Made by a program: the position numbers and the translations under genes
The notes under the pieces: model-generated
Database searches by the model: none
What the model was told of the DNA's origin: nothing
What the model saw: only the letters and a program-made list of their open reading frames with translations
Source of the DNA: [Clostridium] clostridioforme AGR2157
Lineage (GTDB): Bacteria > Bacillota > Clostridia > Lachnospirales > Lachnospiraceae
Direction of reading: 5' to 3'
DNA: 64,000 bases
Assembly: GCF_000424325.1 (NCBI RefSeq)
Contig: NZ_AUJR01000007.1
Location: forward strand, 86,156-150,155
In this document: in pieces, positions 24,027 through 33,154 of the stretch
Numbering within the stretch: the first letter of the stretch is position 1
How the letters are laid out: each line of letters opens with the position of its first letter

Positions 24027-25049
24027 ATGGTGGAAGTCACTTTGGGGAAAACAGGTATAACTGTGAACAAGAATGGGTTTGGGGCCCTTCCTATCCAGAG
24101 AATACCGGAGGAGGACGCGGTATACCTTATAAAAAAGGCGTATGAAGGAGGAATCACGTTCTTTGACACAGCCAGGAATTATACGGACAGCGAGGAGAAG
24201 TTAGGAGCCGCGCTTGAGGGAATACGTGATAAGGTGTTTATCGCAACCAAGACAGCCGCAAAGACAGCAGAGAAATTCTGGGAGGACCTGGAGATTTCCC
24301 TGAAAAACCTGAGGGCAGACCATGTGGATCTCTATCAATTCCATAATCCGCCCTTCTGTCCAAAGCCGGGAGATGGCACCGGACTTTATGAAGCCGTGCT
24401 GGAGGCTAAGGAGCAGGGCAAGGTACGCCACATAGGAATCACCAACCACAGGCTGTCAGTGGCAATGGAGGCAATTGATTCAGGCCTTTATGAGACACTG
24501 CAGTTTCCATTCTGTTATCTGGCCACGGATAAGGACCTGGAACTGGTGGAGCGGTGCGGGGAGGCAGGCATGGGGTTCATTGCCATGAAGGCATTATCCG
24601 GCGGTCTTATCAATAATTCACGGGCAGCCTACGCATATTTAGCCCAGTTTGACAATGTGCTTCCAATCTGGGGCGTTCAGAGAGAAAGGGAGCTGGATGA
24701 ATTCCTGTCTTACGTGGGGAATCCGCCTCAGATGACAGATGAGATAAGGGCATTGATTGATAAGGACAGGAAAGAGCTCCTGGGAGAATTCTGCAGAGGC
24801 TGCGGATACTGTATGCCATGTCCCGTGGGTATTGAAATCAACAACTGTGCCAGGATGTCCCTTATGATACGCAGGGCTCCTTCCGCGGCTTGGCTGACAC
24901 CGGACGCTCAGGAGAAAATGAAGAAAATTGAACAGTGCCTCCACTGCAACCAGTGCAAGGGAAAATGTCCCTATAACCTGGACACGCCCGCACTGCTGGA
25001 GAAGAACCTGAAGGACTATCTGGAGATTCTGGATGGAAAGGAATATTAG
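24027..25049 (+). CDS. aldo/keto reductase with C-terminal 4Fe-4S domain
   Basis: A 340-residue protein. An AKR barrel (catalytic D and Y in DTARNYTDSEEKLG near residue 50, K in FIATKT, H in QFHNP) is followed by a ferredoxin-like tail with two cysteine clusters, CRGCGYCMPCP and CLHCNQCKGKCP. This two-part layout is common in anaerobic Firmicutes; the iron-sulfur part may pass electrons to or from the reductase. The substrate is unknown. The ATG at 24027 follows GAAGGAGGTACATAAG. Confidence 0.92.
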   Translation: MVEVTLGKTGITVNKNGFGALPIQRIPEEDAVYLIKKAYEGGITFFDTARNYTDSEEKLGAALEGIRDKVFIATKTAAKTAEKFWEDLEISLKNLRADHVDLYQFHNPPFCPKPGDGTGLYEAVLEAKEQGKVRHIGITNHRLSVAMEAIDSGLYETLQFPFCYLATDKDLELVERCGEAGMGFIAMKALSGGLINNSRAAYAYLAQFDNVLPIWGVQRERELDEFLSYVGNPPQMTDEIRALIDKDRKELLGEFCRGCGYCMPCPVGIEINNCARMSLMIRRAPSAAWLTPDAQEKMKKIEQCLHCNQCKGKCPYNLDTPALLEKNLKDYLEILDGKEY

Positions 25050-25092
25050 AGGAAACGGACTAAGAAAATAGAAACAGTAGCGAAGTAAAAGG

Positions 25093-25137
25093 AAACAGCG
25101 CCCAGCTGCCATTGCAGGCAGAGGAAGCGCTGTTTTT
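25093..25137. terminator. bidirectional terminator
   Basis: AAACAGCGC pairs with GCGCTGTTT around a 25-nt loop containing CTGCC/GGCAG. T-runs or A-runs flank both sides, between convergent genes. Confidence 0.8.
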
Positions 25138-25168
25138 AATAAAACCATGATACTGATTTTTGCAGGGA

Positions 25169-26932
25169 TTAATTGCGGTAGCGGTTGATGCAGGCGTATA
25201 TCTCCTGGATCCTCGGCATGGAAAGGCCGCAGGCCGCGTAGGAGCTGTCGCCCACGGCTGCCAGCCCGCCTTTCTGTATCTCCTTAAGCAGCATGGAGAC
25301 CGTATCCTTTACCGTGTACCGTTCAAGCAGCTGGTGTTCCACACAGTAGCGCAGCATCTGTGCCAGGGTATTGGTCTGTTCAGAGTCAATGAGCTGTTCC
25401 ACAAAACGGAGGTCCACAGGGGACTTGCCAATTTGCAGGGAATCCTTTCCATATACCTTGACCTTGATGCGCTCGTCGCGGCCGCCGCCCCGGGGCCCCC
25501 TGCCTCTGTAATTTCCCCTGCTTTCGGCAGCAGAATTTCCCGATGCAGTCTGGGAACCGCCTTTATTGCTTAACAGTCTGCGTCCCCCGGACGGAAGAAG
25601 AAAGCCAGGGGCAGAGGTGATGGGCTCAACGCCGTAGCCGGAACAGAAGGCCTTGGTCTTATCCGTGATGTCCAGTGGTTCATAGCAGTCCATCTGGAGG
25701 ATGGTATCTGCAATATAGAAATAAGCTCCCGAACTTCCTGCCACCATAACAGTTGAAATGCCTGATTTTTCATACAAATCCCTGGCCCTCTCAATGAATG
25801 GGGTAATGGGCTCCTGGTCCCGGCTGATGATTTTCTGCATCAGATCATCCCTGACCATGAAGTTGGTGGCGGAGGTGTCCTCGTCAATCAGAAAGACACG
25901 GCTTCCGGCCTCAATCCCTTCGATGACAGCGGCTGCCTGGGAGGTGCTGCCGCTGGCATCCTCAGTTGAGAAGCAATGGGTGTCCTTTTTGTTGGGCAGG
26001 TCGTTGATAAACAGGGAAATGTCCACATTCTGGACGCTTCTGCCGTCCTCTGCCCGCAGCTTCATGGCAGTGGAATCAGTGATAACAAATTCCCGTCCAT
26101 CCCCGGCCACATGGTTATAGACGCCGGACTCCAGTGCTTTTAACAGGGTGGATTTGCCATGATATCCGCCTCCCACAATCAGGGTAATGCCCCGGTGAAG
26201 TCCCATGCCGGTGATTCTGCCATGATGAGGAAGGTTTAATTCCATTCTGAGGGAATCCGGTGACTGGAAGGGCACGCTGCCCTTCATGGGCCGGCTGGAA
26301 ATGCCGCTTTCCCTGGGAAGGATGGCACCGTCTGCCACAAAGGAGACCAGTCCCAGGCGTTCCAGTTTACATCGGATGAAACGCTGGTCTTCCGCCAGGT
26401 CTGACACGGCCTTTACCTCCTGGGCAGGCCTGTTTTTATAGTAAAATACGGTTTTGACACACCGCGGCAGGAAGTCAAACAGAATTTTAATCAGTTCACC
26501 GGAATTGATGGTCCTGCCATTGGCCGGAAAACCTGCCTCAAAGCGTGCCGTTATGCCCTTAGGGCTGCATTCGCAGGCTGTCCGGCTCAGAATCTCAGGC
26601 CCTGGCCGGCTGGTGGCAATCAGGCCGCTTTTGCCGGAACCTTTTGCTTTAAAATTGTACTTGGCGATTTCCTGGAAGAACTGCCTGACCAGATAATCTT
26701 CCAGGGCAGTCTGCTTGTGGGGGGCGTCAAAATATCCGCTGGGGTAGGCGGCCCTCTGGAGCGGAATAAATACACTTAATTTGGAAGGGGATGCAAAGGG
26801 ATCTCCCTGTACATGGTCGATGGAAAGTACATAATCCGTAAAGTCATATGACCCCCGCGTATCTTTATAGGCCGGATACCCTTTCCGGTCAATGGATTCC
26901 AGTAATCTTCTCAGGTCTTGTGCTGATTTCAT
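25169..26932 (-). CDS. ABC-class predicted ATPase (COG3044 type)
   Basis: The 587-residue protein has no membrane segments. It carries the family N-terminal domain (YDFTDYVLSIDHVQGDPFASPS), a Walker A of unusual form (GGGYHGKST, near residue 235), Walker B-like VFLIDEDTSATNFM and a Gly/Arg-rich RGRGPRGGGRDER stretch near residue 475. It matches the predicted ABC-class ATPases known from bacteria and from trypanosome MRB1590, where an RNA-binding role was found. The RGG-like stretch fits nucleic-acid binding. A transport role is unlikely since no permease partner is present. Confidence 0.9.
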   Translation of the reverse strand: MKSAQDLRRLLESIDRKGYPAYKDTRGSYDFTDYVLSIDHVQGDPFASPSKLSVFIPLQRAAYPSGYFDAPHKQTALEDYLVRQFFQEIAKYNFKAKGSGKSGLIATSRPGPEILSRTACECSPKGITARFEAGFPANGRTINSGELIKILFDFLPRCVKTVFYYKNRPAQEVKAVSDLAEDQRFIRCKLERLGLVSFVADGAILPRESGISSRPMKGSVPFQSPDSLRMELNLPHHGRITGMGLHRGITLIVGGGYHGKSTLLKALESGVYNHVAGDGREFVITDSTAMKLRAEDGRSVQNVDISLFINDLPNKKDTHCFSTEDASGSTSQAAAVIEGIEAGSRVFLIDEDTSATNFMVRDDLMQKIISRDQEPITPFIERARDLYEKSGISTVMVAGSSGAYFYIADTILQMDCYEPLDITDKTKAFCSGYGVEPITSAPGFLLPSGGRRLLSNKGGSQTASGNSAAESRGNYRGRGPRGGGRDERIKVKVYGKDSLQIGKSPVDLRFVEQLIDSEQTNTLAQMLRYCVEHQLLERYTVKDTVSMLLKEIQKGGLAAVGDSSYAACGLSMPRIQEIYACINRYRN

Positions 26933-26962
26933 GATGATGCTTCACCTCTTCACCTGCGCTGC

Positions 26963-26987
26963 CAGGCCGGAATCCCATTCCGGTCTG
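26963..26987. other. perfect inner hairpin in an intergenic region
   Basis: CCGGAAT-CCC-ATTCCGG, extended by CAG/CTG after one mismatch, lies just upstream of the ABC-class ATPase gene. No other coding signal was seen in 26933-27130. Confidence 0.5.
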
Positions 26988-27132
26988 CCTTTTGACAGGC
27001 TCCTTTTTCTGTATTTGCTTCCTATATTTTATAGCAGGTCCGGCGAAAATGCAACCGGGAAGAACAGCCTGCATGGGGGACATATGGCGATCCCGGTCCC
27101 GGTCACATCCGGCCATCCGGGGTTAGGCAGCG

Positions 27133-27161
27133 TTGAAGCCTGCCATGTTTTATGGTATGAT
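27133..27161 (+). promoter_or_regulatory. promoter of the sirtuin-like gene
   Basis: TTGAAG (27133-27138), 17-bp spacer, TATGAT (27156-27161). Confidence 0.65.
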
Positions 27162-27250
27162 AGCATAAGACGGCGCCAGGGCCTGAAGCGGAATATCAGA
27201 CGCACTTCGGTTCATGGGCAGCCTTAAGAATGACAGGAGTGAAAGTGGAT

Positions 27251-27922
27251 ATGGACCAGCAGAAGAAGGAATTGTTAGAGGCGCTGTCCGGCGCGGAAAA
27301 GGTACTTATAGGCATCGGAGGGGAATGGAAATTAAGGGACGACGCAAGAGATGTGCGCCGGCGTTGTCTGGGGGACCAGGTTCAGAAGGAGCTTCGGGAA
27401 GCTTACGCGGCCCTATGGAGTCTGGTCAGGGACAAGGATTATTATGTGGTTACCACTGTGACGGATGGAGCTGTCTATGACACGGATTTTGACAGCAGGC
27501 GGGTGGTCGCTCCCTGTGGAAATATCCATTGGAGGCAGTGTTCCAAAGCCTGTACCAAGGATATATGGGAAGAGGGGGAGGTGCCGGATGATATCTGCAC
27601 TCATTGCAAGGCTCCCCTGACAGGCAATACGGTTGAGGCGGAGACTTATATAGAGGAAGGCTACCTGCCCAGGTGGGAGGCATACAAGAAATGGCAGACA
27701 GGGACCCTGAACCGCAGACTGGTTATCCTGGAACTGGGAGAGGGGTTTAAGACGCCTACCGTCATGCGGTGGCCATTTGAGAAGATTGGTTTTTTCAACC
27801 AGAAATCCATATTTTACAGGATACATGAAAATTTTTACCAGATGCCCAAAGAATTGGGAGAGCGGGCCGCGGGAATCCAGGCAGATTCGGTTTCCTTTAT
27901 CCGCGGCCTGGCAGAGGATTGA
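27251..27922 (+). CDS. degenerate SIR2-like (sirtuin-fold) protein
   Basis: A 223-residue protein with the order of elements seen in sirtuins: a nucleotide-binding loop at the start (LIGIGGEW), VVTTVTDGA at the TQNID position, a two-part zinc site (C in QCSKAC and CTHC), then LVILELGEGF and TPTVMRWPFE. The canonical GAG-SGIP and catalytic His motifs are not recognisable, so deacylase activity is doubtful; NAD or ADP-ribose binding is possible. Start choice is uncertain: ATG 27251 follows ACAGGAG by 11 bp; GTG 27245 or ATG 27230 are alternatives. hisH lies 61 bp downstream. Confidence 0.65.
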   Translation: MDQQKKELLEALSGAEKVLIGIGGEWKLRDDARDVRRRCLGDQVQKELREAYAALWSLVRDKDYYVVTTVTDGAVYDTDFDSRRVVAPCGNIHWRQCSKACTKDIWEEGEVPDDICTHCKAPLTGNTVEAETYIEEGYLPRWEAYKKWQTGTLNRRLVILELGEGFKTPTVMRWPFEKIGFFNQKSIFYRIHENFYQMPKELGERAAGIQADSVSFIRGLAED

Positions 27923-27947
27923 GAGGGGTGTTTTATCACGTTACAAT
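27919..27947 (+). promoter_or_regulatory. promoter of hisH
   Basis: TTGAGA (27919-27924), 17-bp spacer, TACAAT (27942-27947), just over the end of the previous gene. Confidence 0.6.
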
Positions 27948-27983
27948 GATAAAATATTAAATCATAGGAACGAGGTTGAATAT

Positions 27984-28589
27984 ATGATTGCTATTATTGA
28001 TTATGACGCAGGAAACCTGCGCAGTGTGGAAAAAGCCCTGCTTTCACTGGGGGAAACGCCTGTCATAACCAGGGACAGGAAAACGATACTCAAAGCGGAC
28101 AAGGTCATTCTGCCGGGGGTGGGATCTTTTGGCGATGCCATGGGAAAGCTGGAGCAGTATGGTCTGGTGGATGTGATTCATGAGACAGTGGACCAGGGAA
28201 CTCCATTTTTGGGTATCTGCCTGGGACTGCAGCTTTTATTTGCCAGCAGTGAGGAGAGCCAGGGGGTTTCGGGTCTGGGCATCCTTCCGGGAAAGATACT
28301 TAAGATACCGGAGCATCCCGGACTTAAGATTCCGCATATGGGCTGGAATTCACTGAAGATAAGGCCGGAGGCAAAGCTGTTTCATGGGATTGAAGACGGA
28401 GCCTATGTTTATTTTGTCCATTCCTATTACCTGAAAGCAGAGGATGAGTCCATTGTGGCAGCTTCCACGGAGTACAGCACCGTGATACACGCTTCTGTTG
28501 AACGGGGAAATGTGTTTGCATGTCAGTTCCACCCGGAGAAAAGCGGGAAGGCGGGCCTTGCCATTCTTAAGAATTTTATCGGACTGTGA
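27984..28589 (+). CDS. hisH: imidazole glycerol phosphate synthase, glutaminase subunit
   Basis: A 201-residue class I glutamine amidotransferase. The nucleophile Cys is in GICLGLQLL (near residue 79), and the His and Glu of the triad are in CQFHPEKSG. It supplies ammonia to HisF to make IGP and AICAR in histidine synthesis. The ATG at 27984 has GAACGAGGTTGAATAT before it. hisF follows after 75 bp; no other his genes are in the window. Confidence 0.95.
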   Translation: MIAIIDYDAGNLRSVEKALLSLGETPVITRDRKTILKADKVILPGVGSFGDAMGKLEQYGLVDVIHETVDQGTPFLGICLGLQLLFASSEESQGVSGLGILPGKILKIPEHPGLKIPHMGWNSLKIRPEAKLFHGIEDGAYVYFVHSYYLKAEDESIVAASTEYSTVIHASVERGNVFACQFHPEKSGKAGLAILKNFIGL

Positions 28590-28664
28590 AAGTCCTGCGC
28601 TGTCTGAAAAAAGGATATCGGAGGCAGCGCCATACCAATTAAAACAGGAGATAGGAGAGGCGAT

Positions 28665-29426
28665 ATGTTTACCAAAAGAATCATACCATGCCTGGACGTG
28701 AACAACGGACGCGTGGTAAAAGGCGTAAATTTTGTGAACCTGCGGGACGCAGGGGACCCGGTGGAGATAGCCGCGGCTTATGACAAGGCAGGGGCAGACG
28801 AACTGGTATTTCTGGATATCACGGCATCCTCGGACAACCGCCGTACTGTGGCGGATATGGTGCGCAAGGTGGCGGAGACTGTTTTCATCCCGTTTACTGT
28901 GGGCGGCGGCATACGCACAGTGGAAGATTTCCGCATGCTTCTCCGGGAGGGGGCGGATAAGATATCCATTAATTCCTCAGCCATCGACAATCCGCGTCTT
29001 ATAAACGACGCGGCGGATAAGTTCGGCCGCCAATGTGTGGTGGTAGCCATAGACGCCAGGCGCAGGGCTGATGGAAAAGGCTGGAATATCTACAAGCACG
29101 GCGGACGTGTGGATGTGGGGAAAGATGCCCTGGAGTGGGCCATGGAGGCAGACCGTCTGGGCGCGGGTGAGATACTGCTCACCAGTATGGACTGCGACGG
29201 AACCAAGAACGGATATGACAACGAACTGACCTCTCTCATAGCCTCCCATGTATCCGTGCCTGTCATTGCTTCGGGAGGCGCCGGGAATAAGGAACATTTC
29301 TATGATGCGCTGACAAAGGGCGGCGCGGACGCCGCCCTGGCCGCCTCTCTCTTTCATTATAAGGAACTGGAGATACGGGAGCTTAAGGAGTACCTGTCGG
29401 AGAGAGGGATTGCCGTAAGGATGTAG
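28665..29426 (+). CDS. hisF: imidazole glycerol phosphate synthase, cyclase subunit
   Basis: A 253-residue TIM barrel with the catalytic Asp of [15 protein letters not shown] (D11) and that of [12 protein letters not shown], plus the phosphate-binding GGGIR and ASGGAG loops. It closes the imidazole ring using ammonia from HisH. The pair is a complete enzyme, and the genes are adjacent, as is usual. Confidence 0.97.
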   Translation: MFTKRIIPCLDVNNGRVVKGVNFVNLRDAGDPVEIAAAYDKAGADELVFLDITASSDNRRTVADMVRKVAETVFIPFTVGGGIRTVEDFRMLLREGADKISINSSAIDNPRLINDAADKFGRQCVVVAIDARRRADGKGWNIYKHGGRVDVGKDALEWAMEADRLGAGEILLTSMDCDGTKNGYDNELTSLIASHVSVPVIASGGAGNKEHFYDALTKGGADAALAASLFHYKELEIRELKEYLSERGIAVRM

Positions 29427-29561
29427 CGATTCATCCTCGTCAGGCTGTGCTCCCAGCCCTCTTTCTCAATTATTTTGTCGATATCCGTTGTTTCCAGCCG
29501 TTTCCTATGCTAAAATATGAAAATGTGAATTTATATCGTGAATGAAAAGGAGAAGCAGGAT

Positions 29562-30236
29562 ATGGCCGCTATTACCAATGACTGGCTGGGGCCCTTGAGC
29601 AGCGAGTTTAAGAAGCCCTATTATAAAGAACTGTATAAGACAGTAAAGCATGAATATGAGACCAAAAGGGTGTTTCCCGAGCCCGATGATATCTTCAACG
29701 CATTTGCATTTACACCGCTGGCGGACGTGAAGGTAGTGATTCTGGGGCAGGACCCTTACCACAATTATGGTCAGGCCCATGGCCTGTGTTTTTCGGTAAA
29801 GCCGGACGTGGATATTCCTCCCTCACTGGTGAACATTTACCAGGAGCTTCACGACGATTTGGGGTGTTATATACCGAATAACGGTTATCTGAAAAAGTGG
29901 GCTGACCAGGGTGTCATGCTGTTAAATACAGTGCTCACGGTGAGAGCCCATCAGGCCAATTCCCACCGGGACATTGGATGGGAGAAGTTTACGGATGCGG
30001 CGATAGGCATTCTTAACCAGCAGGACAGGCCCATGGTGTTTATTTTATGGGGACGTCCGGCCCAGGCCAAGAAGGCAATGCTGAATAATCCCAGGCATTT
30101 AATCCTGGAGGCGCCCCACCCAAGTCCGTTGTCCGCGTCCAGGGGATTTTTCGGCAGCAGGCCTTTCAGCAAGACCAATGCATTTTTGGCAGAGCACGGC
30201 CTTACGCCTGTTGACTGGCAGATTGAGAATATATAA
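29562..30236 (+). CDS. ung: uracil-DNA glycosylase, family 1
   Basis: The 224-residue enzyme removes uracil from DNA. The catalytic Asp is in GQDPYHNYGQAHG, the minor-groove loop is HPSPLSASRGFFGS, and VLTVRAHQANSH is intact. The ATG at 29562 has AAAAGGAGAAGCAGGAT before it. It is a single gene between hisF and uppP. Confidence 0.97.
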   Translation: MAAITNDWLGPLSSEFKKPYYKELYKTVKHEYETKRVFPEPDDIFNAFAFTPLADVKVVILGQDPYHNYGQAHGLCFSVKPDVDIPPSLVNIYQELHDDLGCYIPNNGYLKKWADQGVMLLNTVLTVRAHQANSHRDIGWEKFTDAAIGILNQQDRPMVFILWGRPAQAKKAMLNNPRHLILEAPHPSPLSASRGFFGSRPFSKTNAFLAEHGLTPVDWQIENI

Positions 30237-30363
30237 AACAGGTATAGGGATAGATAAGAATACATAAAATGTACAGCAGGCAGGGGCCCTTGCGGCAGGA
30301 TGGCTGCACGGGCGGGATGCCTAGGCGTCAGGGAATGGAGCCTGTCTGCGGTAAGGAGAATTT

Positions 30364-31206
30364 ATGAGTTTAGTTGAAGTGTTAAAAATCATTGTACTGG
30401 GAATTGTGGAAGGATTCACGGAGTGGCTTCCCATCAGCAGCACAGGCCATATGATTCTGGTGGATGAAATCATACGCCTGAACCAGCCGGATGCGTTTAA
30501 GGACGTGTTTCTGGTGGTGATTCAGTTAGGGGCCATCCTGGCTGTGGTTGTCATGTTTTTTCATAAGCTGAATCCCTTTAGTCCCAGCAAGACCAGCCGG
30601 CAGAAGGATGCCACCTGGGCCCTGTGGATTAAAATTATCATTGCCTGTGTTCCGGCAGCCATTCTGGGACTATTGCTGGATGACTGGATGGAGGCCCATC
30701 TGTTCAATGCCTATGTGGTGGCAGCGGCCCTGATTGTATACGGTGTACTTTTTATTGTACTTGAGAACAGCAGCGTGTGTACCAATCCAAGGTTTAACAA
30801 GGTGGGACAGATTTCAGCCAAGACAGCGTTCCTCATTGGCATGGTACAGCTTCTGGCTTTGATTCCGGGAACCTCCCGCTCCGGTTCCACCATTCTGGGC
30901 GCCATGGTCTTAGGCTGTTCCAGGGCTGCAGCGGCAGAGTTCTCATTTTTCCTGGGAATCCCGGTTATGTTTGGAGCCAGTTTATTGAAAATTGTGAAGT
31001 ATTTCCTGACAGGGAATGCATTTACAGGACCGCAGATTTTCTATACCATACTGGGAATGCTGATTGCCTTTGTGGTTTCCGTTTATTCCATCCAGTTTCT
31101 TATGAGCTATGTGCGCAAGCATGATTTTAAGTTCTTTGGATACTATAGAATCATTCTGGGCGTGATTGTGCTGGCATACTTTGGTATTACGGCGCTGGCC
31201 AGCTAG
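30364..31206 (+). CDS. uppP: undecaprenyl-diphosphatase
   Basis: A 280-residue membrane enzyme with both family motifs: EGFTEWLPISSTGH near residue 17 and IPGTSRSGSTI near residue 170. It recycles the undecaprenyl carrier lipid for cell-wall synthesis and can give bacitracin tolerance. TAAGGAGAATTT precedes the start. Confidence 0.96.
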   Translation: MSLVEVLKIIVLGIVEGFTEWLPISSTGHMILVDEIIRLNQPDAFKDVFLVVIQLGAILAVVVMFFHKLNPFSPSKTSRQKDATWALWIKIIIACVPAAILGLLLDDWMEAHLFNAYVVAAALIVYGVLFIVLENSSVCTNPRFNKVGQISAKTAFLIGMVQLLALIPGTSRSGSTILGAMVLGCSRAAAAEFSFFLGIPVMFGASLLKIVKYFLTGNAFTGPQIFYTILGMLIAFVVSVYSIQFLMSYVRKHDFKFFGYYRIILGVIVLAYFGITALAS

Positions 31207-31294
31207 GAGCTAAAGTCAGAAGCGAAGTCAGAATCAAATAGAGGCAAAGTCAGAAGCTTAATCAGAAATAAAAGAATGATTTACAGAATAGAAA

Positions 31295-31334
31295 AGGGCC
31301 TGCCATGCAAACGGATTGTGAATGGCAGAGCCCT
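31295..31334. terminator. hairpin between convergent uppP and aroF
   Basis: AGGGC and GCCAT pair with ATGGC and GCCCT in a two-part stem; a TTTTTT run follows about 16 nt later on the plus strand. Confidence 0.5.
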
Positions 31335-31373
31335 ATTTGCCGCTCATTTTTTCGTTTGAGTCATATTATGGTG

Positions 31374-32405
31374 TTAATCCAGATTATCCGCAATCTCATA
31401 CAGCAGCCGCTCCGTATCATCCCATCCAAGACAGGGATCGGTGATGGACTTGCCGTAGCAGTGTTCTCCGATTTTCTGGCTGCCGGGCTCAATATAGCTC
31501 TCAATCATGAGGCCCTTTACCAGATTCTTTATATCTCCGGAGTGACGGCGGCTGTGGAGCACTTCCTTGGCAATGCGAATTTGTTCCTGATACTGCTTGT
31601 TGGAGTTGGCGTGGTTTGTGTCCACGATGCAGGCCGGATTCTGTAACCCCCGCTGGTTATACAGGTCAAATAAAAGCTTCAAATCTTCATAGTGGTAGTT
31701 GGGGTTGCACTGGCCCCTTTTGTTCACGGCACCGCGCAGGATGGTGTGGGTCAGAGGATTGCCGGGGCACTGTACTTCAAAGCCGCGGAAGATAAAGTCG
31801 TGGGGAAGCTGGGCAGCCACCACGGAATTCAGCATGACTGTCAGGTCGCCGCTGGTGGGGTTCTTCATGCCTACGGGCACATCGCAGCCGCTGGCTACCA
31901 GCCGGTGGAACTGATTTTCCACGGAACGGGCGCCTACTGCCACATAGGACATCATGTCGGAGAGATAGTTCATATTTTCAGGATAAAGCATTTCATCAGC
32001 GGTGGAAAAACCTGTCTCCCGCAGCACCCTCATGTGCATATGGCGGATGGCCAGTATTCCTTCGAACATATCAGGCCGCTTCTCAGGATCGGGCTGATGA
32101 ATCATTCCCATATATCCCTCGCCGGTGGTTCTGGGCTTGTTGGTGTAGACCCGGGGAATGATGATTAGCTTGTCCTTTGTCTTTTCCTGGATTTTCACAA
32201 GGCGTCCGGCGTAATCACATACAGATTCCTCGTTGTCAGCTGAGCAGGGGCCGATGATGACAACAAACTTGTCGCTCTCACCGGTAAATACCTTTTTTAT
32301 TTCCTCGTCCCTTGCGTGTTTGATTTCTGCCAGCTCAGGGGCCAGAGGGAATTGTTCCCGGATTTCTGCCGGCGTAGGCAGCTTATTGATGAATGTGAAT
32401 CCCAT
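31374..32405 (-). CDS. aroF: 3-deoxy-7-phosphoheptulonate synthase, class I
   Basis: A 343-residue DAHP synthase, the first enzyme of the shikimate pathway, joining phosphoenolpyruvate and erythrose 4-phosphate. Class I (AroF/G/H) blocks are clear: GPCSADN, RVYTNKPRTTGEGYMG, GARSVENQFHR, KNPTSGDL and DTNHANSNKQ. The ATG at 32405 follows TTGGAGGACGAAGAA. Feedback specificity cannot be told. It is transcribed divergently from the tyrosyl-tRNA synthetase region. Confidence 0.95.
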   Translation of the reverse strand: MGFTFINKLPTPAEIREQFPLAPELAEIKHARDEEIKKVFTGESDKFVVIIGPCSADNEESVCDYAGRLVKIQEKTKDKLIIIPRVYTNKPRTTGEGYMGMIHQPDPEKRPDMFEGILAIRHMHMRVLRETGFSTADEMLYPENMNYLSDMMSYVAVGARSVENQFHRLVASGCDVPVGMKNPTSGDLTVMLNSVVAAQLPHDFIFRGFEVQCPGNPLTHTILRGAVNKRGQCNPNYHYEDLKLLFDLYNQRGLQNPACIVDTNHANSNKQYQEQIRIAKEVLHSRRHSGDIKNLVKGLMIESYIEPGSQKIGEHCYGKSITDPCLGWDDTERLLYEIADNLD

Positions 32406-32493
32406 TTCTTCGTCCTCCAATTATGTAAACACCGGACTGCGGTGTAAGATACATTTCAATGCTTCATTATAGTATAGAAAACCGGATTCGTAA

Positions 32494-32661
32494 ATAGTGA
32501 ATCCCACGAAAATATTGACAATAAGGCATTTTTTCTGGCTGGGAACCCAGTTTACGCTGCCTGATTTTCTGGGATTTACCCTGATACTGGGAGCTGTGTT
32601 TGCACTTGCCTTTGCACACCGCCCGGGAGGGAAAACAGCGGAAGGGCAGACTTGGGAGTAA
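32494..32661 (+). pseudogene. C-terminal stump of an EamA/DMT-family transporter
   Basis: An open stretch without a start codon encodes FWLGTQFTLPDFLGFTLILG and then AVFALAFAHRPGGK to a stop. This matches the last membrane helix and tail of EamA-type exporters (the LGE-x-DFLGxxLIL pattern). The rest of the gene is missing. Confidence 0.55.
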
Positions 32662-32664
32662 CTC

Positions 32665-32693
32665 TTGACAAACCGGGAGAGTCTGTCTATAAT
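32665..32693 (+). promoter_or_regulatory. promoter of the tyrS T-box leader
   Basis: A perfect TTGACA (32665-32670), 17-bp spacer and perfect TATAAT (32688-32693). A second, weaker promoter (TTGCAT, 16 bp, TAAAAT) lies at about 33096-33123, nearer to tyrS. Confidence 0.9.
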
Positions 32694-32699
32694 AGTCAT

Positions 32700-33018
32700 A
32701 ATTTCATGAATTGGCTATGACGGGAACAAGTAGTAGCCTGCAGGAACAGACAGAAAGCAGCCGGATGATGAGAGGCGCATGGAATGCAGGTCATGAATAC
32801 ATCCCTGAGCTTCGCACCCAACGGCGCTGTTGCGGATAACAGCCTTAGTAGGCTGCGACGGATCCTGCATCCGTTATCGTGCTAGAGTATATGGGCGTTT
32901 GTTGAAAGCTTGCCGCCAGTACTCGAAGAGGCAGGCAGCGTGAGCTGTCTGTGAACATCAGGTGGTAACACGGGGCTTACGGGCTTCGTCCTTTTGGATA
33001 AGGGCGGGGCTTTTTTTA
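32700..33018 (+). promoter_or_regulatory. tyrosine T-box riboswitch
   Basis: The leader has the T-box layout: a long stem I region with AGTAGT and GATGAGAGGCG elements, a putative specifier codon TAC (Tyr) at 32798-32800 in GAATACATC, the conserved T-box AGGTGGTAACACGG at 32960-32973, and a GC-rich arm ending in seven T (33011-33017). Uncharged tRNA-Tyr should pair with it and prevent termination upstream of tyrS. The exact terminator/antiterminator pairing was not resolved by eye. Confidence 0.9.
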
Positions 33019-33154
33019 GTTCATAAAGGGGAATCCGTGTCTGCGGTCCCCCCTGCGCCCCGGCTGCCCCTGTATAAAAAATGTAAGAATCAAGCCCTTG
33101 CATGAAAGCAGAAGTATGGTAAAATAAAGAAAGTAAGAAGAGGAGAAAATCACC

